From NCBI GenBank assembly GCA_964036275.1, contig OZ038435.1, positions 32,097,521-32,161,520 of the forward strand: a stretch of DNA of 64,000 bases. The letters are read 5' to 3'. The translations under genes were made by a program, and so were the position numbers. Within the stretch, counting starts at the first letter, position 1; each line of letters opens with the position of its first letter. Shown piece by piece: positions 48,196-60,269 of the stretch. This stretch comes from Litoditis marina (Eukaryota > Nematoda > Chromadorea > Rhabditida > Rhabditidae). The notes beneath the pieces were generated by a model. That model saw only the letters and a list, made by a program, of their open reading frames with translations, did not search any database and was not told the DNA's origin.

Positions 48196-48862
48196 AAGGA
48201 TCTTTTCTCTTATAAAGAATAGTTGTATCACTGAATCACTTTATAAACTTTACTTGTGATGGTCATAAAACATTTCTGAGTGTGTCATGTACCTCGACAG
48301 CTGGAGTGGCCTTTATGTGGGCCAAACCTTCTCCCCTCTCCAGTTGTACAACAAAGACAGCAAACGGCCAAGTAGATCAAAGAAAAGAGTGCTAGTTACT
48401 TTCTAGAAATGAGAATGTATACCAAATGATGAGAACGTTGTCTAGATCACCGTTTATTCTTGAACGAAGTAGGATTGGTAATCCAGTTGAATCGAGCGTC
48501 GAATTTTTTTTTCTTTTTTCTTATCACAACTACACATTTCTGTTTTCCAGTAATTTGAAAAGTCATAGGACAGAAGATATACTATACTGGTAAACAGTTG
48601 CAAAGACACGTAAACATGTTTAATACAGCAGAACTCAGAAACGTGCCATGACAAAGTGCACGACACCTATAGGATAACGAGAATGCCTCCTTTACGTGAC
48701 TATTCATGCTACTACTATTATACTCATTTCTGTTCTCAAATAATTTGCATATTCATGTTATCTGCAGTCATTTTCATCCATAAAAAGACACGTTAGTAGT
48801 CACGTGAACGTGTTAACTCTAGCAGTCTAGCAAGCCTAGTACGTTCCGACCACTCATTTCTC
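48196..48862. other. Downstream of gene C
   Basis: 3' UTR homologous to that of gene B, then a CACGTG-type dispersed repeat at about 48594-48700. No gene seen. Confidence 0.5.
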
Positions 48863-49332
48863 AGGCAGGGTTCATACGTTCTGTCGCTGAATTAGGCGAC
48901 AGCAGCGGTCGCCGCGTAGCATTTTCAAAATGCTGCTGTTGCTCATATTGGCAGCAGCAATGTCGCTTCATCTAGCTACCGGAAATTATGAACGATTTTT
49001 TCTTCTATTTGTACTAAATGTCAAATTTTGGTCAAAACCATGTTTTTTTCAAAAATGGTAGTTTACCTTGATAGTTTTGGTCTAGATTGTTCGAAAAACC
49101 GTATTGCATGGTTATTTGGTGGAATTCCTACACTTGTCGCTGAATTCGGCAGCAATTGTCGCCGAATTAAGCGACAGCGACGGGATTTGGCAACAAAACA
49201 GTATGAACAACCAGTTGACGACGCGACGTCGCTGTAGCGCAATTCGGCAACAGGCGACGCGATCGATAATCATGATTTGTGTATTGTCGCGCGTGTTGCC
49301 GAATTCAGCGACAGGAAGTATGAACCCTGCCT
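48863..49332. mobile_element. Foldback element with TCGCTGAATT repeats
   Basis: 470 bp with imperfect inverted ends AGGCAGGGTTCATACGTTCT and their counterpart AGTATGAACCCTGCCT. The motifs TCGCTGAATTMGGCGACA and GCGACAGCG recur inside on both strands. No clear target duplication. A related GCCGCTGAATGCTGCTGCTG string is near 56840. Non-autonomous. Confidence 0.7.
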
Positions 49333-50245
49333 TAGCAGGGAGTTATCTGAAAACTCAGAAAATTCCTCGCCATAGGCAATACACGTTTGTGGCCGCCTCG
49401 ACGAAATATTGTGCAGATTAAAGAGACGCAGAGTGTCTTAGCATGTCTGCGGTCTCATTGACCTACATGCTCTCGCTCTTGTGGTTAGCCAATCGCAGAG
49501 AATGGACGATGTCCTTCTGAGTTTAACCAACTCGAATTCACGTTCTGCATGATGCATTCGAGAGCTATGTTATTTCAGTGATGGAAATTTTCCGCATCTA
49601 AAGAGCTGGTTGTATTCACCGTCTGGCAGATATGCTGCCTGTCTTTCCAACGTGAGAACTGTGCCCTTCTTCTTCAACGTTTACACTAACCAAGCTCATA
49701 AAACACCTGTCTCTTGAAGTATCCACTATTTTTGATAAAACTTTTTCCAGAATTGATAAAATATTTGGATTTTTACACAGCACAAATTTTGATCTACACT
49801 TACGTATTCGCTTTGCCAGGGGACAACACGTGTTTCATATAAATAACATTCCAGTCTGTTTGGTGTCTTCCTGTGTTTTCGGTCATGGATGTTGAGATAG
49901 GGTCGTGGAGACAATATCGCAATCTCTGCGAATCTTTGAGGGTTTGTTATCATATTCCCTTCTTTTTACAAGCTAATGTTTCAAACGATTCGTTCACAGC
50001 GAAACAACTTGTACCGGTAGTGTCCCGGGCCCATCCCGGTCACTGAGGCGGCAAAGTTTTAACTGAGGCTCCCTAACCGAATTTACCTTTGGCCTGTTCT
50101 CAAATAGTCTTCGAACAGTCCGCTAGGTTACATTCGTTTGAAAATCTGTTTCCCACAAAAAAGTGAACAGTGACAGAAGAAAGCCTGAGTTTTGTAAATC
50201 AGTACTATAAAACTATACTGAACTACTATGATTCTGTTTTTTTAG
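49333..50245. other. Intergenic, repeats only
   Basis: Holds an M5-like fragment near 49425-49500. A short ATG frame from about 49884 does not join in phase to the exon-like frame at 50246. Nothing else is supported. Confidence 0.4.
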
Positions 50246-50435
50246 GAGACTCGTGCTCTACTGGCTCCATGACAACTGTCTGATCTTGGTCTTGGTCACA
50301 CAGAACATCATCTATAGTCTGTTTAGTTCCCAACTGGACTCGTATCCAGCCAAAATGTTGCATCCCTGGCACCTCTCGCGTTGCGTGTGCAGGGCGCCGG
50401 CTGGGCATTTTGCCAGATCAGGCCACAATCAATAA
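50246..50435 (+). CDS. Possible terminal exon of an unidentified gene
   Basis: After a T-rich acceptor (TTTTTTTAG) an open frame of about 62 residues runs to TAA at 50435, with AATAAA about 15 bp further on. It starts with a hydrophobic stretch (LILVLVTQNIIYSLF). No upstream exon in the right phase was found. The string TAGTTCCCAACTGGACTC recurs in related form on the minus strand near 51155-51185, so it may be part of a repeat instead. Confidence 0.3.
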
Positions 50436-50587
50436 TCTTTCCAACAGCCAAATAAAAGTTTAACCAACGCATACATTTATTCCTTAGTTATGATATCTTT
50501 TCCCCTTCTAAAGAGATTGTATGAGAAATTATATTCTTTAATGACAAGTTCACTTGAGTTTTCATTAAGAAATTCGGAAATTTTTTG

Positions 50588-50922
50588 GGCCAATAGGAAA
50601 GGGGACGAGGGTGAAAGGGGACGAGGGGGGGACGAGGGTGAAAGGGGACGGGGGGTATGGCAAAGGGGACGAGGGCTGAGGCAAAGGGGACGAGGGATGA
50701 GGCAAGAAAACACTCTTAGGTATCGTAGAAAGGGGAAAAGATGCATCAATAATAAAGATACAGAACAAGGAAAGTATTATGGAGTAATCGGAAACTAAAT
50801 TTGACTTGATTTCCCTCTAATTATCAATCCACCCCTCGTCCCCTTTGCCATACCCCCCGTCCCCTTTCACCCTCGTCCCCCCCCCTCGTCCCCTTTCACC
50901 CTCGTCCCCTTTCCTATTCACC
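50588..50922. mobile_element. GGGGACGAGGG foldback element
   Basis: 335 bp with inverted ends AATAGGAAAGGGGACGAGGG and their complement, flanked by AATTTTTTG on both sides (50579-50587 and 50923-50931). The arms are arrays of AAAGGGGACGAGG/GTGAAAGGGGACG. The middle is ordinary AT-rich DNA. It differs in motif from the C/G-tract family. Confidence 0.75.
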
Positions 50923-50991
50923 AATTTTTTGTACACACTGAAATTTTCGTGATCGCCGTATATTGGCCGTTCCCCCGCGCTCCTCTAACGA

Positions 50992-51070
50992 GTCCATTTG
51001 GCCGAGTGGTCTAAGGCGCTGGTTTCGAGGTGGCTCTCCATATTTGTTGGTTCGATCCCCCTAGCTGCTG
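50992..51070 (+). repeat. tRNA-Leu/Ser-like pseudogene
   Basis: A good A box (TGGCCGAGTGGTCTAAGGC) and B box (GGTTCGATCCC) of class II tRNA type, but the sequence ends do not pair into an acceptor stem and the anticodon stem is poor. It is either a decayed tRNA or the head of a SINE. Confidence 0.5.
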
Positions 51071-51637
51071 TTATTTTGAAAACAGAAAATCATGGTCTAG
51101 AATGTTTGAATGGTTGCCAAGTCATAAGCTCCGCCCCCATTTTCATACAGTAAACGGAGTCCAGTTCGGAACTAAATAGACTATATCTCGATCCCGAGAA
51201 GAGGACTGTTGCCTGCACGTTAGCAAGGTAGCTACTCAAAATAAGCCTGGAAAGTACTGTATCTCTCCATTTTTGATGTGTTCGTGACACAAGTATCAGA
51301 AACGAATATTGGCATCAGTCTGATGTGATTATGTGATTGGTGAACGTATTGCTCTGTTGGTACCGATAACCCAGTTAAGAGCTATAGCCTAACTTGTATA
51401 AAAACGAGTGCCAAGAACAGGTCCACTAAACGGATGTTTTGAGAAAATGGCTATGCTCGCTCGTTCAAAAATCTAGCTAGATTTTCGTGTACTATATTCA
51501 GATGTTTCATCATCGGTAATGAGTAACATTTGTGATACTTTATGTAATTTTCAACCAAGCGAGATTAGCCCTTCTCTCAACGTATCCATTTATTGAACCT
51601 GTTTTATATTTTTTTGTTTATATGATCTCCAATACTT
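51071..51637. other. Intergenic, nothing assigned
   Basis: No gene seen. The minus strand near 51155-51185 resembles part of 50310-50345. Confidence 0.4.
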
Positions 51638-51645
51638 ATCTTCAC

Positions 51646-52012
51646 GGGTTTATTGTACAATCGTCCCCCCCCCCTTGAGCCGAAATAGGTTGGAATCCGA
51701 CCCGTAGTACAATCGCCCCCCACCCCTAGGGGGGGGGGGGGGGATGATTGTACAACGTCCTTCTTTACTGCAGGTTTGGATTGAGTGGGGGGCGATTGTT
51801 AAACAGGTCCGGGGTTGTACTATTACCCCCCATTTTGTATTGTGGGGGGTGATTGTTAAACGTCGACATTGTACAATTACCCCCCATTTACAATCACCCC
51901 CCATTTACAATCACCCCCCTCTCTATAGGAAATCGTATTGGGAGGGGGGTGATAGTACTACGGGGGGGGGGACTTAAGGTGAGGGGGGGGGGGGCAATTG
52001 TACAATTTTCCC
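51646..52012. mobile_element. C/G-tract foldback element, copy 3
   Basis: 367 bp flanked by a perfect 8-bp duplication ATCTTCAC (51638-51645 and 52013-52020). Ends GGGTTTATTGTACAATCG and CAATTGTACAATTTTCCC are inverted repeats. It contains a G17 run near 51730 and many C/G runs. Confidence 0.85.
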
Positions 52013-52020
52013 ATCTTCAC

Positions 52021-53389
52021 TTTCTTGCCATCCGTTTTTATACTTGTTGACCCCTTTTTCTATAGTTTCGGAGAAACACTTATAAATAATAACTAGCTAT
52101 GTGATAATGATGGACGTCATTTTAGTTTGACACAGCATTGAGCATCAAGATACTCGAAAATTATACTAGCAGATTATTGCAAATGTTTCCGCTCGAGGTG
52201 GAAGTCGAACCTCAATCCCTTTTCACTAGAAATTGTATATAAATCACTGTGCCATGCAGACATGTGAATGGAAATGAAAACTAGGGAATGGAAATGAAAA
52301 CTATACGCGCAACCGAGTTATGCGCTGATAAGTTCAGGAATCAATTTTACGTGTTGCTCCTTCTTCATTTTCATTTTCTCGAAACCGGTCGATTTGGCAA
52401 TATTATTTACCACTTATACTATATAACACTTGAGGCCCTATCATCCTTAAAATGAAATTTGCAACTACGACCGAAAAATACGTATATCCTAACTATTTTT
52501 TCGCTTTACAACAATGTAAACCGTGTTCCATGATTTTCATTGAGAGCGAAGCTGTGCCCAGAAAGGAGGGCAAACATTTTTTGTAGCCCTGCCGCCTCGT
52601 TACGGAAGTCATTTTTGCGAGACGTTCACCCTTTTAACTCACGACAATTGCGTCATGTTGAAATCAAACTCACATATCTTGTAGATGTATGCCCTTTCAT
52701 CGCTCACTACAAATTTCTCAAAAAATGGTTTCCAAATTACAAAGCAACTGGCAAAAAACTTTTCAAAACGTCTGCATAGCTGAGAACAAAAAATAATCTG
52801 CGCAGCGCTGCGCACGATGTTTTATGCCTTCCCTGCTGTGTTTCAATCGGGTTACAGCGGGAATGTATGATACGCAATAATACAAGGTCAAAGAGATATA
52901 GTGGAAGACAATTCCGGACAATCGGACAGAAAACCGCCAACTAACTTTAAAACGAGCACACACTGTATAACATAAATCACTAAATGGTACAAACAATTTA
53001 TTTTCAAAAATTATGAGTGGAAAGTGTGTTTTATGTGGACACTCGACTATGTTCACCCACTGCAAATTAATAATCAAGGTATGGGTCCATTCATTTACAC
53101 TGAGAACCTGGCAGCTAGTCAATAAGAATAGAACTTTTCCTAACGGAGTTATCGAGCAATGTGGATGGTCGCGCATAAGAATGATCAACAGTTCGATCGA
53201 AACACCGTAATTCGTCCCCACCCGAAAGCAGTGCGGAAAGCACGACCTCCGGTACGTTAGCTTCAGTTAGATGATGAGGTATAACTCACTCAATCACATT
53301 TTCTTTTGCACGACTTCGTACAAAGCAGGAATCAAAGATATGATATTGTGATTATGATGTATTGTATTAGTAGTCGTGGCACTCCAAAC
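52021..53389. other. Intergenic, weak coding hints only
   Basis: Overlapping frames near 52540-52780 and 52763-53221 on opposite strands show no splice or family support. A short plus frame at 53013 has a CVLCGH...HCK pattern, but too little to name. Treated as non-coding. Confidence 0.35.
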
Positions 53390-54355
53390 TATCGAACTAT
53401 TGCCGCAACCATTTGTAGACTACAGCGCTAAACTACACAAAATTACTTTCTTAATCTCCTATCAGTATCATATCCAGGCTGTACTTATATTGAACGGTCG
53501 ATTGTCCTATCAGCCTTTTTATCTTCATAGTACTAGCAACATATTTTGGTGATGGTTTGGTTGGGAATACTAGACGTAGTTTCACATAAATTGAGTGATT
53601 TCATGTAACTCACAGTAGTAAAAACGAGTGTTTAGCTTGCCATAATGCTTGTATTCGGGATCGTATCAGTTCATTGTGTCTCTGTACTCTCTCTTCTTCA
53701 TCATATTTGGAACATCCTGACTTTCTGATCATCGACCATCGTGCGCTCGTAACTTATTGGGGGAGGTTGGTGGTTGCACCTTCTGCAGTCAGGCTATACC
53801 CGGCCGGTTAGTTGCGTTCGTCACTTCAATGCCACGCGTCCACCTCCAGCCTGCTCCAGCTGCCCGGTCCAAAGAGAAGCCTTGCCAACTCTCGTTTCCC
53901 ACGCCTAGCCTTCCCTTTGACAGTTACGGGTTCTTGCACATATCCTCGACAATTTGTTTTCCTTCAGTCGCTTATTAATTATTGGAATTGCACATTTTTA
54001 TTCGCGACTCGTAAGTGTTTAGAACTGTCTGTTGATGATATTATCATGATAATTCCAATTCATATCCCGGTTTTGATATAGTCCCAACGAAATCTAGCGT
54101 CACAAAATCATCTCTACAATAATATAATAAGATACTCCCGAAAGTGTTTCATAATAATTACGTCACTACAAAAACAGGTACAATCACCGTTCAATCGTAC
54201 TACACTGCCAATTGCATCCATCTATAACTACAAGCGCGTAACAGGGATACCATTCTTTCCATCTATTTTTTCCTTCTTTTATCCAACAATTGGAGTGCCA
54301 CATTTCAGAATGTGGAAAATCACATGTTGAATAAATCTATTCTATTCTATTCTAT
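53390..54355 (+). repeat. Possible non-LTR element 3' end with (TTCTA)n tail
   Basis: Ends in AATAAATCTATTCTATTCTA repeats (54330-54355), the type of short tandem tail seen on CR1-like LINEs. The string GGAGTGCCACATTTCAGAAT precedes it. No RT motif was recognised, so the left border is a guess. Confidence 0.35.
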
Positions 54356-54852
54356 TCTAAAGCTCTGCTCAACAAATCACCGCATACACGCATGTTCACA
54401 GGTGCCATATCACATCGGTGAGGCGTGCGTGGAACTTTCCATCTGATAATCGCGCACCAGTTGTCACACTTAAACGGGGTCTGGCAGGAACCGAAACTCG
54501 TGCTTTGCGCTCCACGGCTAATTCCGTCGCTCCGGCGCAAATGCGCTACAAAAACTAAGTTGTTGATATTTTCGGAACTTTCATTCACATTCCATTTTCT
54601 GAGATTTGGATTAACCGTGGAGCGCAAAACATGAGAATTTCTACGAATTTACAAAACAATAGAGGTGTTTGTTGATTGATAAAATGCCATGAGAAATGCG
54701 AAAAACTATTGTAAACGCATTGATGAAACGAAGTGTTCATCATCGTTGCTAGCTTTTACCGACAGATAATGATTTTACTTTGTAAACATAGGGTTTTCTT
54801 GGGAGCACTAAGTCTGAGAAGTTTGAGTTTCCTGTATATATTTTGTTTACAG
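54356..54852. other. Intergenic, nothing assigned
   Basis: An imperfect inverted pair (TTTGCGCTCCACGG and CCGTGGAGCGCAAA) near 54507 and 54616 may mark a small foldback. No exon is supported. Confidence 0.35.
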
Positions 54853-57800
54853 AAACAACCGAAACTGGATGGCACCTTTACCGAGCACCACGAAATCGTG
54901 GGAGTAGACGGTGCCCATCTATACGCAATGGTAAGTATTAGTGGGTGCCAAATTTATAAAATATCCGCCTCATCTGGGACTCGAACCGGACACAGAAGCT
55001 AACCACTACGCCAACTGGGCTTACAGCAATAGCATGGCCAGATCATAGATATGTGTTCTACACACCGCAATTGAGATATACGGTACACCTCCGCCTTTCT
55101 TTAAGCCACAAACTATATGAAAAGTATAAATACTTCTATTCTATTTCTTTCTACAGACATTTATTACGACTTTGATTATCTGGCGTTTATCGATGTATTT
55201 GCTATATTTAATTTTCAGATCGGGGATGCTGCACTGTCGAAGCGGGAGATGGATGATTGCATAACAGCCATCAGCTGTCTACGTTCCAACATGAAAGAAC
55301 CTCTAAATGTAAGACAATGAACACATTGTGAACTAAACGTCTCATTGAAAATGTATGGATATCTAGCTCTATCTTATTCAACTATGATTCTCATCACGGA
55401 ACAATAATTTGACGTTGTAACCTGAAATTGCGCCGGTGCAGTTTGAATACAACTGCTCTGCGCGTGATTTATCTCACGAGCTGATATGTCCAGTACTAGC
55501 TCGCGATGGCGTCAGCACCGCTTCTCGCAACATTTTCTCAGAGTGTTTTTTGCAGACTACAGCCCGGAATGAAAAACTGATCCGTATTGTCGGAGAAAGG
55601 TGCCGCCAGCTGTCCACGGAGGTGAAGGACACCATCAAAAATGGCGACCAACCGACTGCTTTTAGAGCAGTAAGCAAGCTAGTGGTTCGTTCTCAAAGAA
55701 CAATTTTCTAGTATCAAATATGTATTTATCTCCATTTCGTTCTTCCATGAGTTAGGGTGATGACTACATTAGTGAAGGTGCAAAACCCAGCGCTAAAAGT
55801 GGATGAGTTTCCTAATGAAACGGTCATCTTTAACTATTGAGCAATAACCGGAAGGAATGCACTTTTTCAAGGATTTGTTTTCGCTAGAGATATATTGAAA
55901 TACATTGGAAAATTATATATATATTGAAAAACATCCATGAAAAGCATGTGTTGGAGTCTTGGTAGGAGTTACCAGGATTATACTGTGATCCATATATGAA
56001 CGAATGATGCTCCAAAAATAGAAGAAAAATCTACATCAAAACTTTCACACGCAACAGTTGCGAGAAATTGCGCCTCCTCTGAGTTTCTCTTGATTAGTAC
56101 CGTACACAGATTAGTTTTAAGGTTAGATGGGAGTTATTAAGTCGTTAACAAAAGGGTTGACCAGGTAACTCGGTTAAGGTTAACTGATAGGGTTAACGAA
56201 TTACCGGGCTAAATAAAGAATTGGCCGTGACCCTTTTATCTATCCAAGTGTTCAGAAGTTGGCTATAGTGATTATCTCCGACTACCGGCAAGAAGAGGCG
56301 ACGAGGCAATGTCTCGGACTATTGGCTGTGGCGATAACACCCTTGTTCCCTTATGGAGGGCAACTGTTGTGGGAGCGGCTGGGAGAGGTAACGATTTAAT
56401 AGTTCTAATTCTAGGTATTTCACTCACTAGTTCCTCTCTAAATATTATGTTCATAGAAAGTACAGTTTTAATTTAAGCTTCAAGGCTGAGTGTGACATTG
56501 AGTTCAGTAGGCGATTAAACACAGATAACACCTATAACTGTTCAAAAACAATGGTGCGTACCGGAAACGTTGCTTCTACTCGAATCTGTGTATTAGCATA
56601 TAGTAGAGTGAATTTACCTCCACGCTGTAACAATTTAGTTCACACCATTTCTACTGAGACTCCTACAGTAACCTCAAAAGCATTCCGAAGGCTGTTGTGA
56701 AGCTGAAAATGTAGTTCAGCAAAAATCCTCTCGTGTATTCACTGCACCTGTGAACGAAAATGAGGTGCTAAAATTCTCAACCTTCCCTCAAGGCAAGTTG
56801 CGTTAAAGGCAGCCTGAAGAACTGTTCGTACTTTTTCTGCCGCTGAATGCTGCTGCTGAATTTGGCAACATGGAATTACGGATTCTGACTGCAAAAGAGT
56901 ATGACCGCCATTTGTTGCTGGGACAAAGTATAATCGTTCCTGCTATCATTGTTCTAACCTCAACATTCATTACTGTATAGGTGTATCTACAATGTCCTAA
57001 TTCATGATGCTTGCTTGGAAGGAGTGGGAATACTAGCAACACTTCAATTAGGAGACAGTTTTCGAAAGTAACTGGTCTGATTTAGTGAATTGCAGAATAC
57101 TTTGAGTATTTAATGTGATCTTTCACGCACATTACTTTTATCAACGTGTTGTTTCCAAAGAAATTAAAGCATGACATGTTGGGAATCTATTTATTATGTA
57201 TGGGTGCGGCGCATCGGAACAATTGATTTTAACGCTGGTTGGGTACGTACTATCGTAGCGCAAAAGTTAGCGCTTAGCTACGAAGCTTTTGCTCGCAGAT
57301 TTGATCCCGGCCAGAGACAGAAATTTATAAATTTGGCACTCACTATTTTAAATTCGCGATCCTAATCAATTATGTCGTTCCAATGCATTTTAGCAGAATT
57401 CGGTTTTTCAGGTCGGAAAAAATTTCTCTGAACTGCTGCTGAACTTCCATATGGATGTCGTGTCTTCAAAAAAAAACAAAAAGTTTCAGGTAAAATTATA
57501 TTCTGCCCAAGCATTCGGTGGTTGATTATTTTTGTAGAAAGAGCAACTCTTAGAACAATACTCCAGAATCGGTCTGTCCCAATCAAAGATAGTGTAAAAA
57601 TCATGTAGGAGAAGTGAAGATGGAAATACGAACGATTTTGAAAGCATTTCCCTTCATTTATTGCGAACCATTTCAGGTCATAGATACAAACTGCATCATG
57701 GCCGACATCGCCACGTTCTTGGAGGTAGAGCACGAGTTGGTAGACGTCTTCTGGAATTTCCTGTCCAATCGACGAGCTGTGAGTTGTTCGAATCTTCTGA

Positions 57801-60201
57801 GTACGTATGCTAGAAGATGCCGGCACCATCATCCCATCCTGCGTCTCCTCAAACACACGCTATTTCTCTGCTCTTACATCCCGCCGGGATGTAAGAGACG
57901 AGAAATAGTGACGCAGAGCGAGAGACGCAGGATGGGATGAAGGTGCCGGGATCATCTAGCATACGTACTCTGTAACTAAACCACATGGAAACTGGAAAAA
58001 GATAAATAATCGATTTAGTTATTCAGTTTTCGCAAAGTAACTGCAAATAACCAAACCCACACTTGTTTTCGATTGATGTTGTGATGGGTTCGTTTTTTTC
58101 CTACCTTTTTTTACCAATATCTCAATATCATCTGGTAAATTAATTAACACTTGTTTTTCGAAAGTTTACGGCTTTCAGCAGCAAAACAAAGCTGCGCGCT
58201 GAACAAAAACCGTTGCACAAGTTATGGCGGCAAGCACAAATTCAATGTAATGGTTTGATTATGAATGTAAACGTAGAGTTACCCTTGAACTGAATGAAGT
58301 GACTTTGAAGACGCTCAACTTGGGCCAATTTGAAATGGAACGATGGTGGTTCATAGCAGATAATGGAGTATTTTTGGTCAGAGGAAAATCCAGGGACTGG
58401 TTCTGAAGTTCAAGGTATTTTACTCGCCAAAACGTCCCCTTCTGTATGTACCTGCGTGTGGTTTACGAGGTGTTTTGATGAAAAGTTCGTTCCACCCATC
58501 GATTGAAAATTAGGGAGCGAAATCAATTCCTCTGTAAACTTTCCGGTATCAACAAGCCTCATGAAAAAATATTACACAAGCTGGGAGTTGAACTCGTCGT
58601 AGATAGGTGTTGCGATGTCGACAAACAGTTGGCTATTGAATATGTGTGCGAAAACCACAAAACGCTGATATCCGACCCATTTTCACCAGACGAATTTCAC
58701 CATTCTCACAAGATGAGCCACGTCATTTTTTTAAGTTAAGTGTTCAACGCACTAAGTTAGAGGTTTTCGGTCAAGGTTATTCTTCGATGGGCAATTCATA
58801 GAAAGAACGACCATTGTAGGGCTAGAACGTTTCATGACAAGTTGAAACTTCTCGGAACAACTTTATTGTTCCAAGAGCTGACCGAATTGAACGTATATCT
58901 TGAAGTTTCTCTCAAATATACGAGTTTTTATAGAGTTATGTTCGCCGTATCGGACCTGCGCCGCCTACCAGATGCTCGATTTTTGTGGTCGGTTTGGAAG
59001 CTGGAACAACAACAACAACTATGACAGAACTGCCTTGGTAAGCCTTTATAAGGAATGAATAAGTCTTCGTTGTAGTTTGATGTCGATACACGCTTTAATT
59101 TTCGAGTTTCGAATACCCACATACATTGTTTTTGAAAGAGCGAACCCTATAAACGGTTTCTGCACGTTTCACGTACACGTCTACACAAACGTTCACTCTG
59201 AGCTCACGCGGTTTTACTCAATGTTTCAAAGCTCCAGATCAAATATATTATCAAGTTGTTCAGAGTGGCCACTACCAAGATCGTAAACATTTTGTTGAAT
59301 GCAAGTTTGAATTGATCCGTAAGCGGAGTATGTAAAATCTTAATCTCTTTTTTGGGGTGATTTTCTCGCCTTCGATCGTTTTGGAACCCGTTCGGTGTGG
59401 ATGCCGGACAGAGAACAGCCACTTGGCACCCGCCGTCTGACGTGTCCCAAGTATTCCCCGATTTCTCTGTTCAACATTTGTCGATAGAAAATTCTCAACG
59501 AATGGTCCGGGAACCAACTTGAACTTCCCGAACTCTCTTTCATTTTCCAGTAATAGCACTGGTGTTCTCATTGTAATTGTAATCTCATTGTAATATTATT
59601 GGATTTTTCCGCAAATTGCCTTCCGTTTCGTTAATTGTGAATGATTAATTGAGAATGAATTTCAATATGTGTTTTTGGTTTTTGTTTTCCGTTTCGGAAT
59701 TGTGAGCTGAATAAACCTAATCGTATTTTCCGACTACAGGGACATGATATTTCTGCTCTCCGTCTCCCCATGGACTTTGATTTGTTTTCGTCTTTCTGGG
59801 GTCTGATAGGAATGTGGCTGGTAGTTTTTATGTTGAACGAACAGCATAAAAGGAAGATCCAGTGCTCGGAAAGTACGATTTCTCTGTTCTTATACTTATT
59901 TGTTCAAACTGTTTGCCCGATCAAAGAAGGTGTCTTCGAACAACCACTTTTGCAACCGTCAAAAGAATTTTTTTTAATAGAGGAGTGTGCTTCAATGGTC
60001 GCGACTAGACTGTCAACACAATTCGACGTAGAAACTGCACACATAACAGATGCTTGGGTACCCCGAAGCCTAGACCCCGTTCTACGTCTCCAACTTTGCG
60101 TACTATATCGCATGAGTATGACCTCGCGGGTTGTGAGAGAAGTAAAACAGTGCATGTTCGAGGGAACACAGACTAGGATTTTGAACTCGGGATATTCTTG
60201 A
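54853..60201 (+). CDS. Unidentified single-pass membrane protein, 5' end not found
   Basis: Six exons, all phase 0: 54853-54930, 55219-55308, 55556-55669, 57677-57778, 58936-59037 and 59740 to at most 60201. Together they read without a stop. The first three give a hydrophilic, partly helical part with scattered Cys. Exon 4 reads VIDTNCIMADIATFLEVE. Exon 5 is Cys-rich (CSPYRTCAAYQMLDFCGRF) followed by five Asn. Exon 6 holds a likely membrane helix (FWGLIGMWLVVFML) followed by basic HKRK. This suggests an ectodomain, one helix and a short cytoplasmic tail. Exon 6 may stop earlier at a donor near 59874 (GAAAGTACG); the rest of that frame looks less protein-like. Exons may be missing in the 2-kb gap after 55669, and there is no start. 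I do not recognise the family. Confidence 0.5.
54937..55105 (-). repeat. tRNA-derived SINE, minus strand
   Basis: Minus-strand A-box-like GCCCAGTTGGCGTAGTGGTT and B box CCGGTTCGAGTCCC, and at the plus-left end GGGTGCCAAATTTATAAA. It begins 7 bp after the donor of the 54853-54930 exon. Confidence 0.65.
55670..57676 (+). other. Long intron of the membrane-protein gene
   Basis: No convincing exon was found. It contains a partial SINE at 57240-57355 (B-box-like AGATTTGATCCCGG, then AGAGACAGAAATTTATAAAT) and a weak relative of the 48863 foldback near 56840. Confidence 0.4.
59038..59739 (+). other. Intron of the membrane-protein gene
   Basis: No exon seen. Starts with a decayed M2-like string (GTTGTAGTTTGATGTCGATA) near 59070. 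Confidence 0.4.
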
Positions 60202-60269
60202 ATATTACATCTCGCCTTTCCTTGAAAGAAGCCGGTCTTTTCTAAAATTTCTCTATTTCTCTATCTAGA

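Noticed and set aside
50477..50798. Pro/Ser-rich and Gly/Arg-rich ORFs
   Set aside because: Produced by the GGGGACGAGGG foldback arms; no splice or start support.
52763..53221. 152-residue minus-strand ORF
   Set aside because: No family motif, overlaps another frame, no splice or codon support.
53757..53978. Small Pro/Ser-rich plus-strand ORF
   Set aside because: No exon signals, and lies in a region ending in a LINE-like TTCTA tail.
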